64,000 bases of DNA, taken from NCBI RefSeq assembly GCF_001292625.1, contig NZ_LAJH01000011.1, positions 243,915 to 307,914 of the forward strand, given 5' to 3'. The DNA is from Shimia sp. SK013. Its GTDB lineage: Bacteria; Pseudomonadota; Alphaproteobacteria; Rhodobacterales; Rhodobacteraceae. The notes below the pieces were generated by a model. It made no database searches. It worked only from the letters and a program-made list of their open reading frames with translations, and had not been told where the DNA came from. Below, one piece after another: positions 25,892 through 34,722 of this stretch (position 1 is the stretch's first letter; every line of letters begins with the position of its first letter). The position numbers and the translations under genes are program-made.

Positions 25892-26245
25892 ATGGCTGGC
25901 TATCTTACCACTCATATACTGGACACTGCACGAGGGGTGCCGGCCGAAGGCATCAAGATCGCGCTTTATCGCGTATCCGGCAATTCGCATCGCATGATTG
26001 CCGAGGCCGTCACCAACAAAGATGGGCGCACCGACGGCCCAATCCTGCCGGAAGGTAAATTCAAAACAGGCAGCTATGAACTGATCTTTTTCTGCGGCGA
26101 CTATTTGCGGAAAACGGGACAAGTCGAAGGTGAAACCCTGTTTTTGGACAGCATACCGATCCGGTTTGGCATGGACGCAGAGGATCACTATCACGTGCCC
26201 CTTTTGCTATCACCGTTCGGATATTCTACCTACCGTGGAAGCTAA
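25892..26245 (+). CDS. uraH: 5-hydroxyisourate hydrolase UraH
   Basis: A 117-residue transthyretin-like enzyme that hydrolyses 5-hydroxyisourate to OHCU. It begins YLTTHILDTARGVPAEGIKI and ends in the diagnostic YRGS motif; the HYHVPLLLSPFGYST segment carries the conserved histidine and arginine environment. The start is set at 25892 (or the adjacent ATG at 25889) after AAAAAGGGGCG; a longer frame opens at 25850. Its stop overlaps the stop of the convergent LysR gene by four bases. Confidence 0.95.
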   Translation: MAGYLTTHILDTARGVPAEGIKIALYRVSGNSHRMIAEAVTNKDGRTDGPILPEGKFKTGSYELIFFCGDYLRKTGQVEGETLFLDSIPIRFGMDAEDHYHVPLLLSPFGYSTYRGS

Positions 26246-27168
26246 ACTGCTGCCGTCGCTAAGTTTTTCTTCAGTTCCGTCTGGACGCGTGGCGTCATCC
26301 AGTCGATGAACAGTCGCGTTTTGGGATCCTGATGGCGGCGATGCGTGTAGAGCAACGCCATTTGGACTGGAACTGGGGGCGTGTCTGTAAGGACGGGCGT
26401 CAAAGACCCTGAGGCGAGGTGCTCGGCGATCTCAAACACTGGTTTGAGCGTGATGCCCAATCCGTCCAGAGCCCAATTGGTCAATACATCGCCGTCATCT
26501 GATTCAAAGGGGCCCTTCACTGCAAACCGTTGCACGCCATCAGCGGTTTCGAGCGGCCACTGAAATTCTGGCGCGCCGGGATAACGCAAATTGAGGCAGT
26601 CGTGGGTGCCATTTGTCAGTTGCCCTGCGGCCTCTGGCGTGCCGCGCTCGAAAAGATAAGCGGGAGAGGCGCAGAGAACCCGGTCGCAGTCGGCGATCTT
26701 CTTGATGCGCAGTGTACTGTCCTCAGGCAAGCCAAGGAAGAAGGCTACGTCCAAGCCTTCGGCGGTTAGGTCAAGCTTGCGATCTGAAAGTCGCAAGCGC
26801 AAATCTATCAGCGGGTATTCCTTTTTAAATTTGGGAATAAGCGGGGCAATCAGACGCCTCCCCACACCTAGAGGCGCTGCGACATGCAGCAAACCGCGAG
26901 GGCTTTGGGTAATGGAATTCACCGCCGCTTCAGCTTCGTCAATCGATTCAAGGATCTTGCAGGCGCCTTCGTAGAAGATGTTGCCTTGTTCGGTCGGGTT
27001 GAGTTGCCGCGTTGTGCGGTGAAACAGCCGGACACTTAGATAGTCCTCAAGTTGCGAAATACGTGAGGACGCGACAGCCGCAGAAATGCGCTGATCGCGC
27101 GCCGCTGCGGACATGCTGCCAAGTTCGTAGACGCGAACAAAAGTGCGGATATTGTCGAAGTAGGACAT
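26242..27168 (-). CDS. LysR-type transcriptional regulator of the purine cluster
   Basis: A 308-residue LysR regulator: winged helix-turn-helix at 1-60 (FDNIRTFVRVYELGSMSAAA, ISQLEDYLSVRLFHRTTRQL) and a two-lobed effector domain. It lies between uraH and puuD and is divergent from puuD, the usual arrangement for a local activator; the effector may be urate or a ring-opened product (inference). A similar sequence, TATTTTTGAA followed by CGGAG after 6-8 bases, occurs in the puuD/lysR region (27196-27216) and in the puuE/uraH region (25802-25824). Confidence 0.92.
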   Translation of the reverse strand: MSYFDNIRTFVRVYELGSMSAAARDQRISAAVASSRISQLEDYLSVRLFHRTTRQLNPTEQGNIFYEGACKILESIDEAEAAVNSITQSPRGLLHVAAPLGVGRRLIAPLIPKFKKEYPLIDLRLRLSDRKLDLTAEGLDVAFFLGLPEDSTLRIKKIADCDRVLCASPAYLFERGTPEAAGQLTNGTHDCLNLRYPGAPEFQWPLETADGVQRFAVKGPFESDDGDVLTNWALDGLGITLKPVFEIAEHLASGSLTPVLTDTPPVPVQMALLYTHRRHQDPKTRLFIDWMTPRVQTELKKNLATAAV

Positions 27169-27282
27169 GGTGGTAATTGGGCGCTATCTTCAGGATATTT
27201 TTGAAGCTGTTCGGAGATTTTAACGATAGAGAAGAAAGCGAGGCTGCGCTAGCGTTTATGGAACAGATTTAAGGAGCGTGAC

Positions 27283-28515
27283 ATGGCGGACTTGGCGATC
27301 ATCTGGGACTGGCTGGGATTTGGCGTGCGCTGGCTGCATGTGATTACGGCAATCGCTTGGATTGGTTCCTCGTTTTATTTTATCGCGCTGGACCTTGGGT
27401 TGCGCCAGGCGCCGGACCTGCCCAAGGGCGCGCATGGCGAAGAATGGCAAGTGCATGGCGGCGGATTTTACCACGTGCGCAAGTATCTGGTGGCGCCAGC
27501 CGAAATGCCCGATCATCTGACATGGTTCAAATGGGAGAGCTATTCGACTTGGTTGTCGGGTGCGGCCCTTTTGATGGTTGTCTATTGGGCCGGGGGTGAG
27601 CTGTATCTGATTGATCAGGCCAAAGCCGATTTGGCGTTGTGGCAGGGCATCGCGATATCTGCAGCCTCCCTGACCGTGGGCTGGATTGTTTATGACGTGC
27701 TGTGCAAGTCGCGGTTGGGTGAGCATCCGACGGTGCTGATGTTGTTGCTTTTCGGGCTTCTTGTGGCGATGGGATACGGTTACAACCAGATATTCACAGG
27801 CCGCGCGATGATGCTTCATCTGGGTGCTTTCACCGCGACGATTATGACGGCCAACGTGTTTTTTATCATTATGCCAAACCAGCGGATCGTGGTGAAAGAT
27901 TTGCAGGAAGGCCGAACGCCGGACGCCAAATACGGCAAGATCGCCAAACTGCGTTCTACCCACAACAACTATCTGACGCTTCCGGTTGTGTTCCTGATGT
28001 TGTCCAACCACTATCCCTTGGCTTTTGCGAGCCAATACAATTGGTTGATTGCCGCTCTGGTGTTTTTGATGGGCGTCACGATCCGTCATTTCTTTAACTC
28101 GATGCACGCTCGCAAAGGCAAGCCTTATTGGACTTGGGCGGTGACGGCGATCCTATTTATAGCAATCATGTGGTTGTCGACTGCGCCTTTGACGCAGAGT
28201 GATCTGGAAGACGAAGAGGCGCGTGCGTTGACGCCGACTGAGCAGGTTTATGCGGATGCGGCTGGGTTTGAAGATGTGACCGATATCGTGCTGGGACGCT
28301 GTTCGATGTGTCACGCGCGGGAACCGGGGTATGACGGTATTCATCGCGCGCCAAAGAACGTGCTGTTGGAAACTCCCTCCGAGGTGGCGGCCTATGCACA
28401 GCAGATCTATTTGCATGCCGGTGTAACGAACGCGATGCCTCCGGCCAACGTAAGCTGGATGGAACCGGAAGAGCGTCGCGCGATTGTGGCTTGGTATAGG
28501 GCGGCGCGCAGCTAG
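27283..28515 (+). CDS. puuD: Urate hydroxylase PuuD (membrane urate oxidase with cytochrome c domain)
   Basis: A 410-residue integral membrane urate oxidase. The N-terminal part (about 1-305) has some eight membrane helices with many histidines (RWLHVITAIAWIGSSFYFI, GGGFYHVRKY, HLGAFTATIMTANVFFIIMPNQ). The C-terminal part (about 325-410) is a cytochrome c domain with the haem motif CSMCH and an axial-ligand candidate Met in TNAMPPAN. It converts urate to 5-hydroxyisourate and passes electrons to the respiratory chain, with no need for the soluble uricase. The ATG follows AAGGAG. It is probably co-transcribed with the HAD gene 23 bp downstream. Confidence 0.95.
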   Translation: MADLAIIWDWLGFGVRWLHVITAIAWIGSSFYFIALDLGLRQAPDLPKGAHGEEWQVHGGGFYHVRKYLVAPAEMPDHLTWFKWESYSTWLSGAALLMVVYWAGGELYLIDQAKADLALWQGIAISAASLTVGWIVYDVLCKSRLGEHPTVLMLLLFGLLVAMGYGYNQIFTGRAMMLHLGAFTATIMTANVFFIIMPNQRIVVKDLQEGRTPDAKYGKIAKLRSTHNNYLTLPVVFLMLSNHYPLAFASQYNWLIAALVFLMGVTIRHFFNSMHARKGKPYWTWAVTAILFIAIMWLSTAPLTQSDLEDEEARALTPTEQVYADAAGFEDVTDIVLGRCSMCHAREPGYDGIHRAPKNVLLETPSEVAAYAQQIYLHAGVTNAMPPANVSWMEPEERRAIVAWYRAARS

Positions 28516-28538
28516 GGATGATGTCGTGAAGGAATTTT

Positions 28539-29198
28539 ATGGCTAAGGCGGTTATTTTTGATTTGGACGGGACGCTTGTTGATAGCGCGCCCGAAATTCA
28601 GGATTCGGTAAATCGGGTATGGATGGCGCGAGGTTATGCGCCATTTGATTTACCAACAGTGATCTCATTTGTTGGGAAAGGATTGCCGAATTTAATTCGG
28701 TTGGCGATGGCCTCTCGGGGTGTTGATGACGCTGAGTACCAGAGCCTGCACGATGAAGTTCTGGCAATTTACAACGCTGCGGACGGCTCCTTAACGAGAC
28801 CCTATCAAGGCGTAGCTGAAACGCTGATCAGCCTGCAAACACACGGCATTCGGCTAGGTATCTGCACCAACAAGCCAGAAAATGCAGCGCGGCATGTGTT
28901 GCAGCTGCTGGGGTGGGATCAGGTGTTCGATGTGGTTATTGGTGGCGACACACTGGCTTGGCGCAAGCCTGACCCGCGACCACTTGAAGCTGTTTGGAAC
29001 GCTATGGGCCGCGGGTCAGCGCTGTATGTCGGCGACAGCGAAATCGATGCAGAGACTGCGGCAGCGGCTGGAGTGAAGTTCGCTTTGTTTACAGAGGGCT
29101 ATCGGAAAAAACCTGTTGATGAATTACCGCACGACTATGTGTTTTCCAACTACGACGCCCTTGCGGCAATCGTTGATGATGCCCTGCGAGGGGCCTAA
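28539..29198 (+). CDS. HAD-superfamily phosphatase, phosphoglycolate phosphatase-like
   Basis: A 219-residue HAD-IA hydrolase. Motif I FDLDGTLVDSAPEI (about 6-19), motif II ICTNKPEN near 107, motif III lysine in WRKPDPRP near 142 and motif IV VGDSEIDAETA near 164 are all present, with an alpha-helical cap between motifs I and II. Similarity is to Gph, which dephosphorylates 2-phosphoglycolate; substrate range of this family is broad, so the name is tentative. It follows puuD by 23 bp, where a glyoxylate/glycolate link would be sensible but is inference. Confidence 0.85.
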   Translation: MAKAVIFDLDGTLVDSAPEIQDSVNRVWMARGYAPFDLPTVISFVGKGLPNLIRLAMASRGVDDAEYQSLHDEVLAIYNAADGSLTRPYQGVAETLISLQTHGIRLGICTNKPENAARHVLQLLGWDQVFDVVIGGDTLAWRKPDPRPLEAVWNAMGRGSALYVGDSEIDAETAAAAGVKFALFTEGYRKKPVDELPHDYVFSNYDALAAIVDDALRGA

Positions 29199-29289
29199 AC
29201 TTACGGCTCGTCACGCAATCGTCGCTTGCCCCCATGCGGCAATTGTCTCTAGGCTGGGCATAACTGTGACTTAGCTGGGAGATTTTTCC

Positions 29290-29865
29290 ATGAAATCCTT
29301 TTTTGCCAAAGGCTTGGCTGCTCTTTCGTTGATGGTTGCCGGAGCTGTGAGCGCGGCGGAGATCGAAGTTTCGCCTGCAAACCCGCAACCAAGCGGGCTG
29401 AAAAGTGGGTTGAAAGTGTCTTACTATACAGGTGAGCGCTCGGTTCGGACTGTGAGCAACGCCAAGCAGCGGTTGAGCAAGGCCAAGCCGGGCACGCCGC
29501 TTTCGGGGTTCAACTACCCTGACAAAGGACGCGGCGCCGAGGTGCTGACTTCGGGGCTTGCGGAATTGGTGGTCGCGGATATTTCCGGCTATATCAAGTT
29601 TCCGGCGGCTGGCACCTATGACCTTGAATTCTTTAGCAATGATGGCTCGGAAATCTGGATCGACGGCAAGCAGGTGGCGAAGCTGAACGGGATCTCGCCA
29701 TGCGCCAGCGCGGGACGGCCAAAGATCAAAGTGCCTAGCGCGGGCTGGTATGATTTCAAAGCGGTCTATTTCCAGAAAGAAGGTACAGCCTGTCTGGAAT
29801 CAGAGTGGAAAGCCCCTGGCGGCAAGCGTCAGCTGATCCCGAATTCGGCATTTGGCTATAAGTGA
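29290..29865 (+). CDS. Secreted PA14-domain protein
   Basis: A 191-residue exported protein. A signal peptide of about 23 residues ends in VSAAE. The rest is a compact PA14-like beta-barrel: a GLKVSYYTGE strand, FPAAGTYDLEFFSNDGSEIWIDGKQV in overlapping strands, and VPSAGWYDFKAVYFQKEGTACLESEWKAPGG. The SNDGSEIWIDG segment is the usual PA14 signature for carbohydrate binding. The family occurs fused to glycosidases or adhesins; here it stands alone, so it may be a periplasmic sugar-binding or envelope protein. A strong terminator follows. Confidence 0.8.
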   Translation: MKSFFAKGLAALSLMVAGAVSAAEIEVSPANPQPSGLKSGLKVSYYTGERSVRTVSNAKQRLSKAKPGTPLSGFNYPDKGRGAEVLTSGLAELVVADISGYIKFPAAGTYDLEFFSNDGSEIWIDGKQVAKLNGISPCASAGRPKIKVPSAGWYDFKAVYFQKEGTACLESEWKAPGGKRQLIPNSAFGYK

Positions 29866-29888
29866 CGTTCACCTAGATTGGTGCACAG

Positions 29889-29911
29889 AAGGGGGCTTTG
29901 GCCCCCTTTTT
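29889..29911 (+). terminator. Terminator after the PA14 gene
   Basis: Perfect eight-base stem AAGGGGGC-TTTG-GCCCCCTT with a TTTTT run, 23 bases after the stop codon. Confidence 0.9.
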
Positions 29912-29930
29912 CGTGCGACAATGTCAGATA

Positions 29931-29976
29931 AGTATTGCGACGGTATTGCGTCCGTATCGCGTAGGTGGCGTTTTGA
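29931..29976 (+). repeat. 11-bp-period tandem repeat, copy A
   Basis: Units AGTATTGCGAC, GGTATTGCGTC, CGTATCGCGTA and a terminal GGTGGCGTTTTGA follow each other without gaps, 20 bases after the PA14 terminator and in the same orientation. Copy B (52267-52312) has the same units and a matching end GGCGTCATTTTGA. No coding potential or known function is apparent. Confidence 0.65.
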
Positions 29977-30121
29977 AAGCCCAGAAAGCAGGCGAAAACG
30001 GGATTTTGCGCAACGGGTTTTGCGCTGACGGCTGGTTCGAGAGGGCCGTCGCTTGTGTGACCAGCGGAAAACCGTTAGGCACGCGACAAGCGAACACTCC
30101 TTACAGACGCAGGTATCCGAT

Positions 30122-31759
30122 ATGAGACGCGCGGCGCTGGCCATGCTGGCTAAGAATATTTCTCCCCCAAACTTGTCGATTATGCAGGACGAAGGTCTGA
30201 CGGTGGGACGGGTAAAAACCGAAGTGCTTTCCGGTTTGACCGTGGCCTTGGCGTTGGTGCCAGAAGCGGTGGCTTTTGCCTTTGTGGCTGGGGTGAATCC
30301 GTTGGTGGGTCTTTATGCCGCCTTTATGGTTGGTTTGATCACCGCGATTTTCGGTGGGCGTCCGGGAATGATTTCCGGCGCGACCGGTGCGCTGGCGGTG
30401 GTTATGGTGGCATTGGTTGCCCAACATGGCGTGGAATACCTGTTTGCCACTGTGGTTCTGATGGGCATTTTGCAAGTCATCGCGGGTGTGATGCATTGGG
30501 GGAAATTCATCCGCCTTGTGCCGCATCCAGTGATGTTGGGCTTTGTGAACGGTCTCGCGATCGTGATTTTCCTGGCGCAAATGAGCCAATTCAAAGTGCC
30601 CGGCAGTATGGTCAGTGACGGCCATGGCATGAGTGGTGGCGAATGGTTGGAAATGTCACAAATGATGGTCATGCTGGGGCTTGTGGGGCTGACGATGGGG
30701 GTCATTTATTTGATGCCCAAAGTGACCAAAGCCTTTCCGGCGCCTTTGGCGGGGATCGCGATTACAGCGCTTGTTGTAATCGTGTTTGGCTTGGATGTGC
30801 CGCGGGTGGGCGATATGGCGTCGATCGAAGGTGGGCTGCCGATGTTCCACATTCCGGCGGTGCCGCTGACGTATGAAACGTTCCGCATTATCTTGCCCTA
30901 TGCGGTGATTTTGGCCGCGATTGGCCTGATTGAAAGCCTGCTGACGTTGAACCTTGTGGGGGAAATGACCGGCAAGCGTGGTGGCGCCAGCCAAGAATGT
31001 ATTGCGCAGGGCGCGTCTAATGTGGCGACTGGTTTCTTTGGCGGCATGGGTGGCTGTGCGATGATCGGTCAGTCGATGATCAATGTGAAATCCGGCGGAC
31101 GTACGCGGATCGCAGGCATCGCGGCGGCGCTGTTTTTGCTGGCGTTTATCCTTTGGGCCAGCAGCCTGATTGAGCAGATTCCACTGGCGGCGCTTGTGGG
31201 CGTGATGTTCATGGTGGTAATCGGCACATTTGCGTGGAACAGCTTTAAGATCATGCGCAAGGTTCCGGCAATGGACGCCTTTGTGATCGTGCTGGTGACA
31301 GTGGTGACTGTGCTTGAAGATCTCGCGGTGGCCGTTGTCGTTGGCGTGATCGTCAGCGCGCTGGCCTATGCATGGCAAAACGCGCGGCGCATTCACGCGA
31401 TCACCCGTGAAAGCGAAAGCGATCCGGGTGCGAAAGTCTATGAGATCGAAGGACCATTGTTCTTTGGTTCGGCCGATGGCTTTGGTGAGTTGTTTGAGAT
31501 CGAGAGCGATCCGGCACATGTGATTGTGGATTTTGCCCGATCCCGCGTGGTGGATCAGTCAGCGTTGCAAGCGATTGAGGCTGTGGCTGGCAAGTACGAA
31601 GCCGCTGGCAAGCAGTTGGTCCTGCGCCATTTGAGCCGGGATTGCCACGAGTTGCTGAGTCGGGCCGGAAACCTGATTGTCGACAGTGATGATGATCCTG
31701 AATACGAGGTTGCGGTGGATTATTCCGTCCGCACCGGGGTGTTTGGCGGCGGTCACTAA
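30122..31759 (+). CDS. SulP family anion transporter with STAS domain
   Basis: A roughly 545-residue SLC26/SulP transporter. The membrane domain (about 35-430) carries the SulP signatures (GLTVALALVPEAVAFAFVAG, GLYAAFMVGLITAIFGG, GATGALAVV, SLLTLNLVGEMTG, GGMGGCAMIGQSMINVKSGG), and a C-terminal STAS domain (about 440-545) regulates it. Substrates in the family are sulfate, bicarbonate or dicarboxylates; none can be chosen here. Start is uncertain: 30122 has AGG upstream, while 30182 (MQDEGLTVGRV) would give the more usual cytoplasmic N-terminus, and the frame opens at 30053. Confidence 0.9.
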   Translation: MRRAALAMLAKNISPPNLSIMQDEGLTVGRVKTEVLSGLTVALALVPEAVAFAFVAGVNPLVGLYAAFMVGLITAIFGGRPGMISGATGALAVVMVALVAQHGVEYLFATVVLMGILQVIAGVMHWGKFIRLVPHPVMLGFVNGLAIVIFLAQMSQFKVPGSMVSDGHGMSGGEWLEMSQMMVMLGLVGLTMGVIYLMPKVTKAFPAPLAGIAITALVVIVFGLDVPRVGDMASIEGGLPMFHIPAVPLTYETFRIILPYAVILAAIGLIESLLTLNLVGEMTGKRGGASQECIAQGASNVATGFFGGMGGCAMIGQSMINVKSGGRTRIAGIAAALFLLAFILWASSLIEQIPLAALVGVMFMVVIGTFAWNSFKIMRKVPAMDAFVIVLVTVVTVLEDLAVAVVVGVIVSALAYAWQNARRIHAITRESESDPGAKVYEIEGPLFFGSADGFGELFEIESDPAHVIVDFARSRVVDQSALQAIEAVAGKYEAAGKQLVLRHLSRDCHELLSRAGNLIVDSDDDPEYEVAVDYSVRTGVFGGGH

Positions 31760-31780
31760 GCGCCGCAAAATGGGATTGAG

Positions 31781-31811
31781 AAAGGGCTGGCCGAGGGGCT
31801 GGCCCTTTTTG
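31781..31811 (+). terminator. Terminator after the SulP gene
   Basis: AAAGGGC (31781-31787) pairs with GCCCTTT (31802-31808), with further GCC/GGC pairing inside, and is followed by a TTTTT run. It lies 21 bases after the stop. Confidence 0.75.
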
Positions 31812-31968
31812 TTTGGCGATGCCCGCCATTTTGTGTGAGGTCCGGTCTCTCAGAAGCAGACATAAGGCAGGACGCAGCGTATTCGCGGTTTGAGCCCCTT
31901 GTGCTTAATGCTGCGGAATACACCAGTGGCCGCATTTTTCACTGAGTTTGTGTTCTTCAATCACCTTA

Positions 31969-32487
31969 TCATGAGTTTGATGAAATCTGGACAATCTCAT
32001 CGGGAAAGGTTGCCCTTAACTCATCTCGCACTTTGGTTAGGATGTCCCCCAGAAGATTTTGCCCAGGCCAGTGCGCTTCGGGTGTTAAATTGGCGACGGA
32101 AGCTTCGAGCCCGATACCCCAAATGGTATCCACCGGACTGGCTTCCACTAGTTTCCGTTCTCCGGTCTGGAACAGTTTTCGCCGAAGCCCTTTGTTCTGC
32201 CGAAACTTCTCTAGGTTAATTCGGTAGACAATCTCATATTTGCTATCATTCCATACCACTTCGCTAAATTTCCCCACGCGCCGCCCCAACGCTTTTTGCC
32301 GCCCGGGATCGGTGGCTTCTAATATCAGTGCCGCCGTTTCCTCATCGTCGAATAAGATTGCCTTCGAATACATCATGGCTTGTTCAGCCGTTACAAAGCT
32401 GACGCCGCCCAGCTCAAATTCGGAACGCTGCCACTGACTAAAGGGGCCAGACCAATAAAAATGAAATTTACCATCGGTTGAATTCAT
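31969..32487 (-). CDS. NADAR-domain protein (YbiA-like)
   Basis: A 172-residue NADAR protein. FHFYWSGPFSQW near the N-terminus, FVTAEQAMMYSKAILF (about 31-46), KALGRRV, the KFRQN helix and EASPVDTIWGIGL then WPGQNLLGDIL near the C-terminus are the conserved family blocks. YbiA-like enzymes are N-glycosidases reported to act on riboflavin intermediates; other NADAR proteins remove ADP-ribose from guanine in DNA and pair with DarT toxins. No DarT-like gene is adjacent. The gene has lower GC than its surroundings, a weak ribosome site, and stands alone facing the SulP gene, suggesting horizontal acquisition. Confidence 0.9.
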   Translation of the reverse strand: MNSTDGKFHFYWSGPFSQWQRSEFELGGVSFVTAEQAMMYSKAILFDDEETAALILEATDPGRQKALGRRVGKFSEVVWNDSKYEIVYRINLEKFRQNKGLRRKLFQTGERKLVEASPVDTIWGIGLEASVANLTPEAHWPGQNLLGDILTKVRDELRATFPDEIVQISSNS

Positions 32488-33053
32488 GCCGCATCGTTTA
32501 TCAGTTCTGTGGGCAAACCTCTTGCTTGTTTAAAATGCAGGATTTTTTACTGCAGTCATCCGCGCAGCCGCAGCGAATTTACGCTTTGTCCGCATAGCCG
32601 ACAATCAATGTGGCCAGAACAATCAAATGTTTCCCTATTGCCAAAGCGTTGCTTTTGCAGCGCCCGAACCGCCCCCGTCAAACCACAGGTTTGCCTTGGG
32701 CACAACGCGGGCGCTTCGTTTCCACCCCTCGGTTCGGACGCGGTGGGCGACGCTTATGGTGAATCGGCAGCTTCGTCCGCCAATCAGACCCAATCCAAAC
32801 CGAAGCGAATGGCCGGTTTCGTGTTGCCCACACCATTTGTGGACGTGCCTTTTCTTTTCCGGCCGAAGGGTCGGGCTGTTTCTGCCTGCCCCAGCAAGCG
32901 CATCAGCGACGATCCATGATGCGCCAAGGACGACGAATTAAGCGCGCCTGCAGGACAATCGGATGTCTCTAAAGCACCTCCCCAAGCACCCGCAACCCTT
33001 GCGCTTTGAGCGAGATAAGCGCATCACTTTCCTGAAAATTGGGACCGCGCTTC
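32488..33053. other. 566-bp gene-poor region
   Basis: No convincing gene is seen between the NADAR gene and the AEC transporter gene. Open frames of 100-136 codons on the plus strand read as proline-, serine- and cysteine-rich translations with no start site or family resemblance and overlap each other in two frames. The divergent promoters of the flanking genes must lie here. The stretch may be decayed coding or repeat-derived sequence. Confidence 0.5.
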
Positions 33054-33965
33054 ATGACCTTCTTTGCAATTCTGATCGGGCTCTTGCCCTCCTTCCTGTT
33101 GGTGGGTCTTGGCGGGTTGCTGCGCAATCGCCTGAGCGCGAATGCGTGGCAGGGTTTGGACAAGCTGAACTTTGAAATCCTGTTTCCGGCGCTTTTGTTT
33201 GTGGCTGCGAGTCAGCGTGAAATCGAGGTGGGTGCGATCATCACCATTGCGCCCATTGTTTGGGGGCTGTTGGCGGTCGGACTGGGTGTCGGGTATCTGG
33301 CGCGCAAACACGGGCCAGAGCGGTTTCTGGATTTCGCGGGCGCGTGGCAAACATCCTGGCGGTTCAACACAGCACTGGCGTTTATCGCCATTGCCACAAC
33401 GGACAAAGCAGACGCTGGCGTAATGGCGGTGTGCATCGGGATGGCAGTGCCGATGGCCAATGTGTTTGCGGTGGCGGGCTTGTCACGTGGCGGCAGTCTG
33501 GGCCTTTGGGGCACGGTCAAGAAGGTGGCGCTCAATCCGTTTTTGTTGGCGTCTTTGAGTGGCGTGATCGTGGGCGTGAGCGGGATCAAAATTCCGGCAC
33601 CGGTTCTGGCGCCTTTGGAAATGCTGGCAGCAGCGGCGATCCCGATTGCCTTGATTTCGGTCGGGGCGACGATGAACTGGGGCGCTTTGGCGCGGCTCAA
33701 CCGATTTAGCGGACATATCTGTGCCACCAAGCTGGTGGTGATGCCAGCGGCCGCTTTGGCGGTGTCAATGGCGCTGGGGCTCGGCCCCGCATTGGCGGTG
33801 GTTCTGGTGATCTGGGCAGCCTTGCCGACGGCGAGCGCGGCGCATGTGCTGGCGGCGGGGTTTGGCGCGGATCGTGAATTGGCGGCGACATTGGTCGCGC
33901 AGACGACGTTGTTAGGCGCCGTGAGCTTGCCGATTTGGATTACTGTGGCAACGGTGGTGTTTTAG
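33054..33965 (+). CDS. AEC family transporter (auxin efflux carrier type)
   Basis: A 303-residue membrane protein with ten hydrophobic segments in the AEC two-fold layout (FFAILIGLLPSFLLVGLGG, LNFEILFPALLFVAAS, FNTALAFIAIAT, LASLSGVIVGVSG, IPIALISVGATMNWG, LPTASAAHVLAAGFG). The family moves carboxylates such as malate or malonate; the substrate here is unknown. The ATG at 33054 is used because the frame upstream (TTG at 33039) adds only five residues that are not conserved. Confidence 0.88.
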   Translation: MTFFAILIGLLPSFLLVGLGGLLRNRLSANAWQGLDKLNFEILFPALLFVAASQREIEVGAIITIAPIVWGLLAVGLGVGYLARKHGPERFLDFAGAWQTSWRFNTALAFIAIATTDKADAGVMAVCIGMAVPMANVFAVAGLSRGGSLGLWGTVKKVALNPFLLASLSGVIVGVSGIKIPAPVLAPLEMLAAAAIPIALISVGATMNWGALARLNRFSGHICATKLVVMPAAALAVSMALGLGPALAVVLVIWAALPTASAAHVLAAGFGADRELAATLVAQTTLLGAVSLPIWITVATVVF

Positions 33966-34019
33966 AAGGTGCGATGTGCGCCGCGCCCTCCGGTGGGGAG
34001 AGCGGGCAGAGGCATCGGA

Positions 34020-34625
34020 TCACTCGTCAGGGCGGGCCAGCGTGAAGGTGTTGTCGACCACAGAGTAGTCGCGATAACCAAGGCGCGCCAACGGGCGGAA
34101 CGTGGTGACGTCAAATTTACCGTCGACCATGCAATCGTTGCGCATGTGGATGCCGGTGACTTCGCCCATGATGATAAAGTTGTTTTCACCAAGCTGTTCA
34201 ACGATCTGCGTCATGCGGCATTCCATGCTGGCAGGTGCCCTAACAAGGCGTGGACAAGCGATGGTGTCGCATTGCGCGGCCTCAAGGCCGGCGCGGTCAA
34301 ATTCGTCCACATCTTTGTCGAAAATGGCGGTGGAGACGTTCATCGCGTCGCGCATCGTTTCCTCGACCACGTTGATACAGAACACGCCGGTTTCGCGGAT
34401 ATTGGCGAGGCTGTCTTTGCCTTCGGTTTGGTCGGCTTTGGTGCCGGTCGAGGCAAACATCACTTGCGGCGGGGTGTAGGCGGTGCCGTTGAAAAACGAA
34501 TAAGGCGCGAGGTTGCGCACGCCGTTTGCGTCTTGGGTCGACACCCAAGCTATTGGGCGCGGGGTGATCAGCGCGTTGAACGGGTTGTGTGGCAGATCAT
34601 GGCCGTCGGCGGGTTTATAAAACAT
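34020..34625 (-). CDS. Flavin reductase-like (FMN-binding split barrel) protein
   Basis: A 201-residue flavin-reductase-domain protein. NPFNALITPRPIAWVSTQD near residue 13, NLAPYSFFNGTAYTPPQVMF near 39-58, DSLANIRETGVFCINVV and the C-terminal PLARLGYRDYSVVDN are conserved in the family that reduces or stores FMN, often serving a monooxygenase. No partner oxygenase is adjacent. The ATG at 34625 is divergent from the GNAT gene. Confidence 0.88.
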   Translation of the reverse strand: MFYKPADGHDLPHNPFNALITPRPIAWVSTQDANGVRNLAPYSFFNGTAYTPPQVMFASTGTKADQTEGKDSLANIRETGVFCINVVEETMRDAMNVSTAIFDKDVDEFDRAGLEAAQCDTIACPRLVRAPASMECRMTQIVEQLGENNFIIMGEVTGIHMRNDCMVDGKFDVTTFRPLARLGYRDYSVVDNTFTLARPDE

Positions 34626-34722
34626 CGCGAATTTCCTATTGGTTTGCGCCCAGACGTACCGTCATGCTAGGGCCGAGGAAATAGCAAAAAGACCACAAAG
34701 AGCCGCGAAGGGGCGCAGTAAC

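Noticed and set aside
32509..32941. Two overlapping plus-strand frames of about 100-136 codons in the 566-bp gap
   Set aside because: They overlap in different frames, have no ribosome site and give Pro/Ser/Arg-rich translations with no structural pattern.
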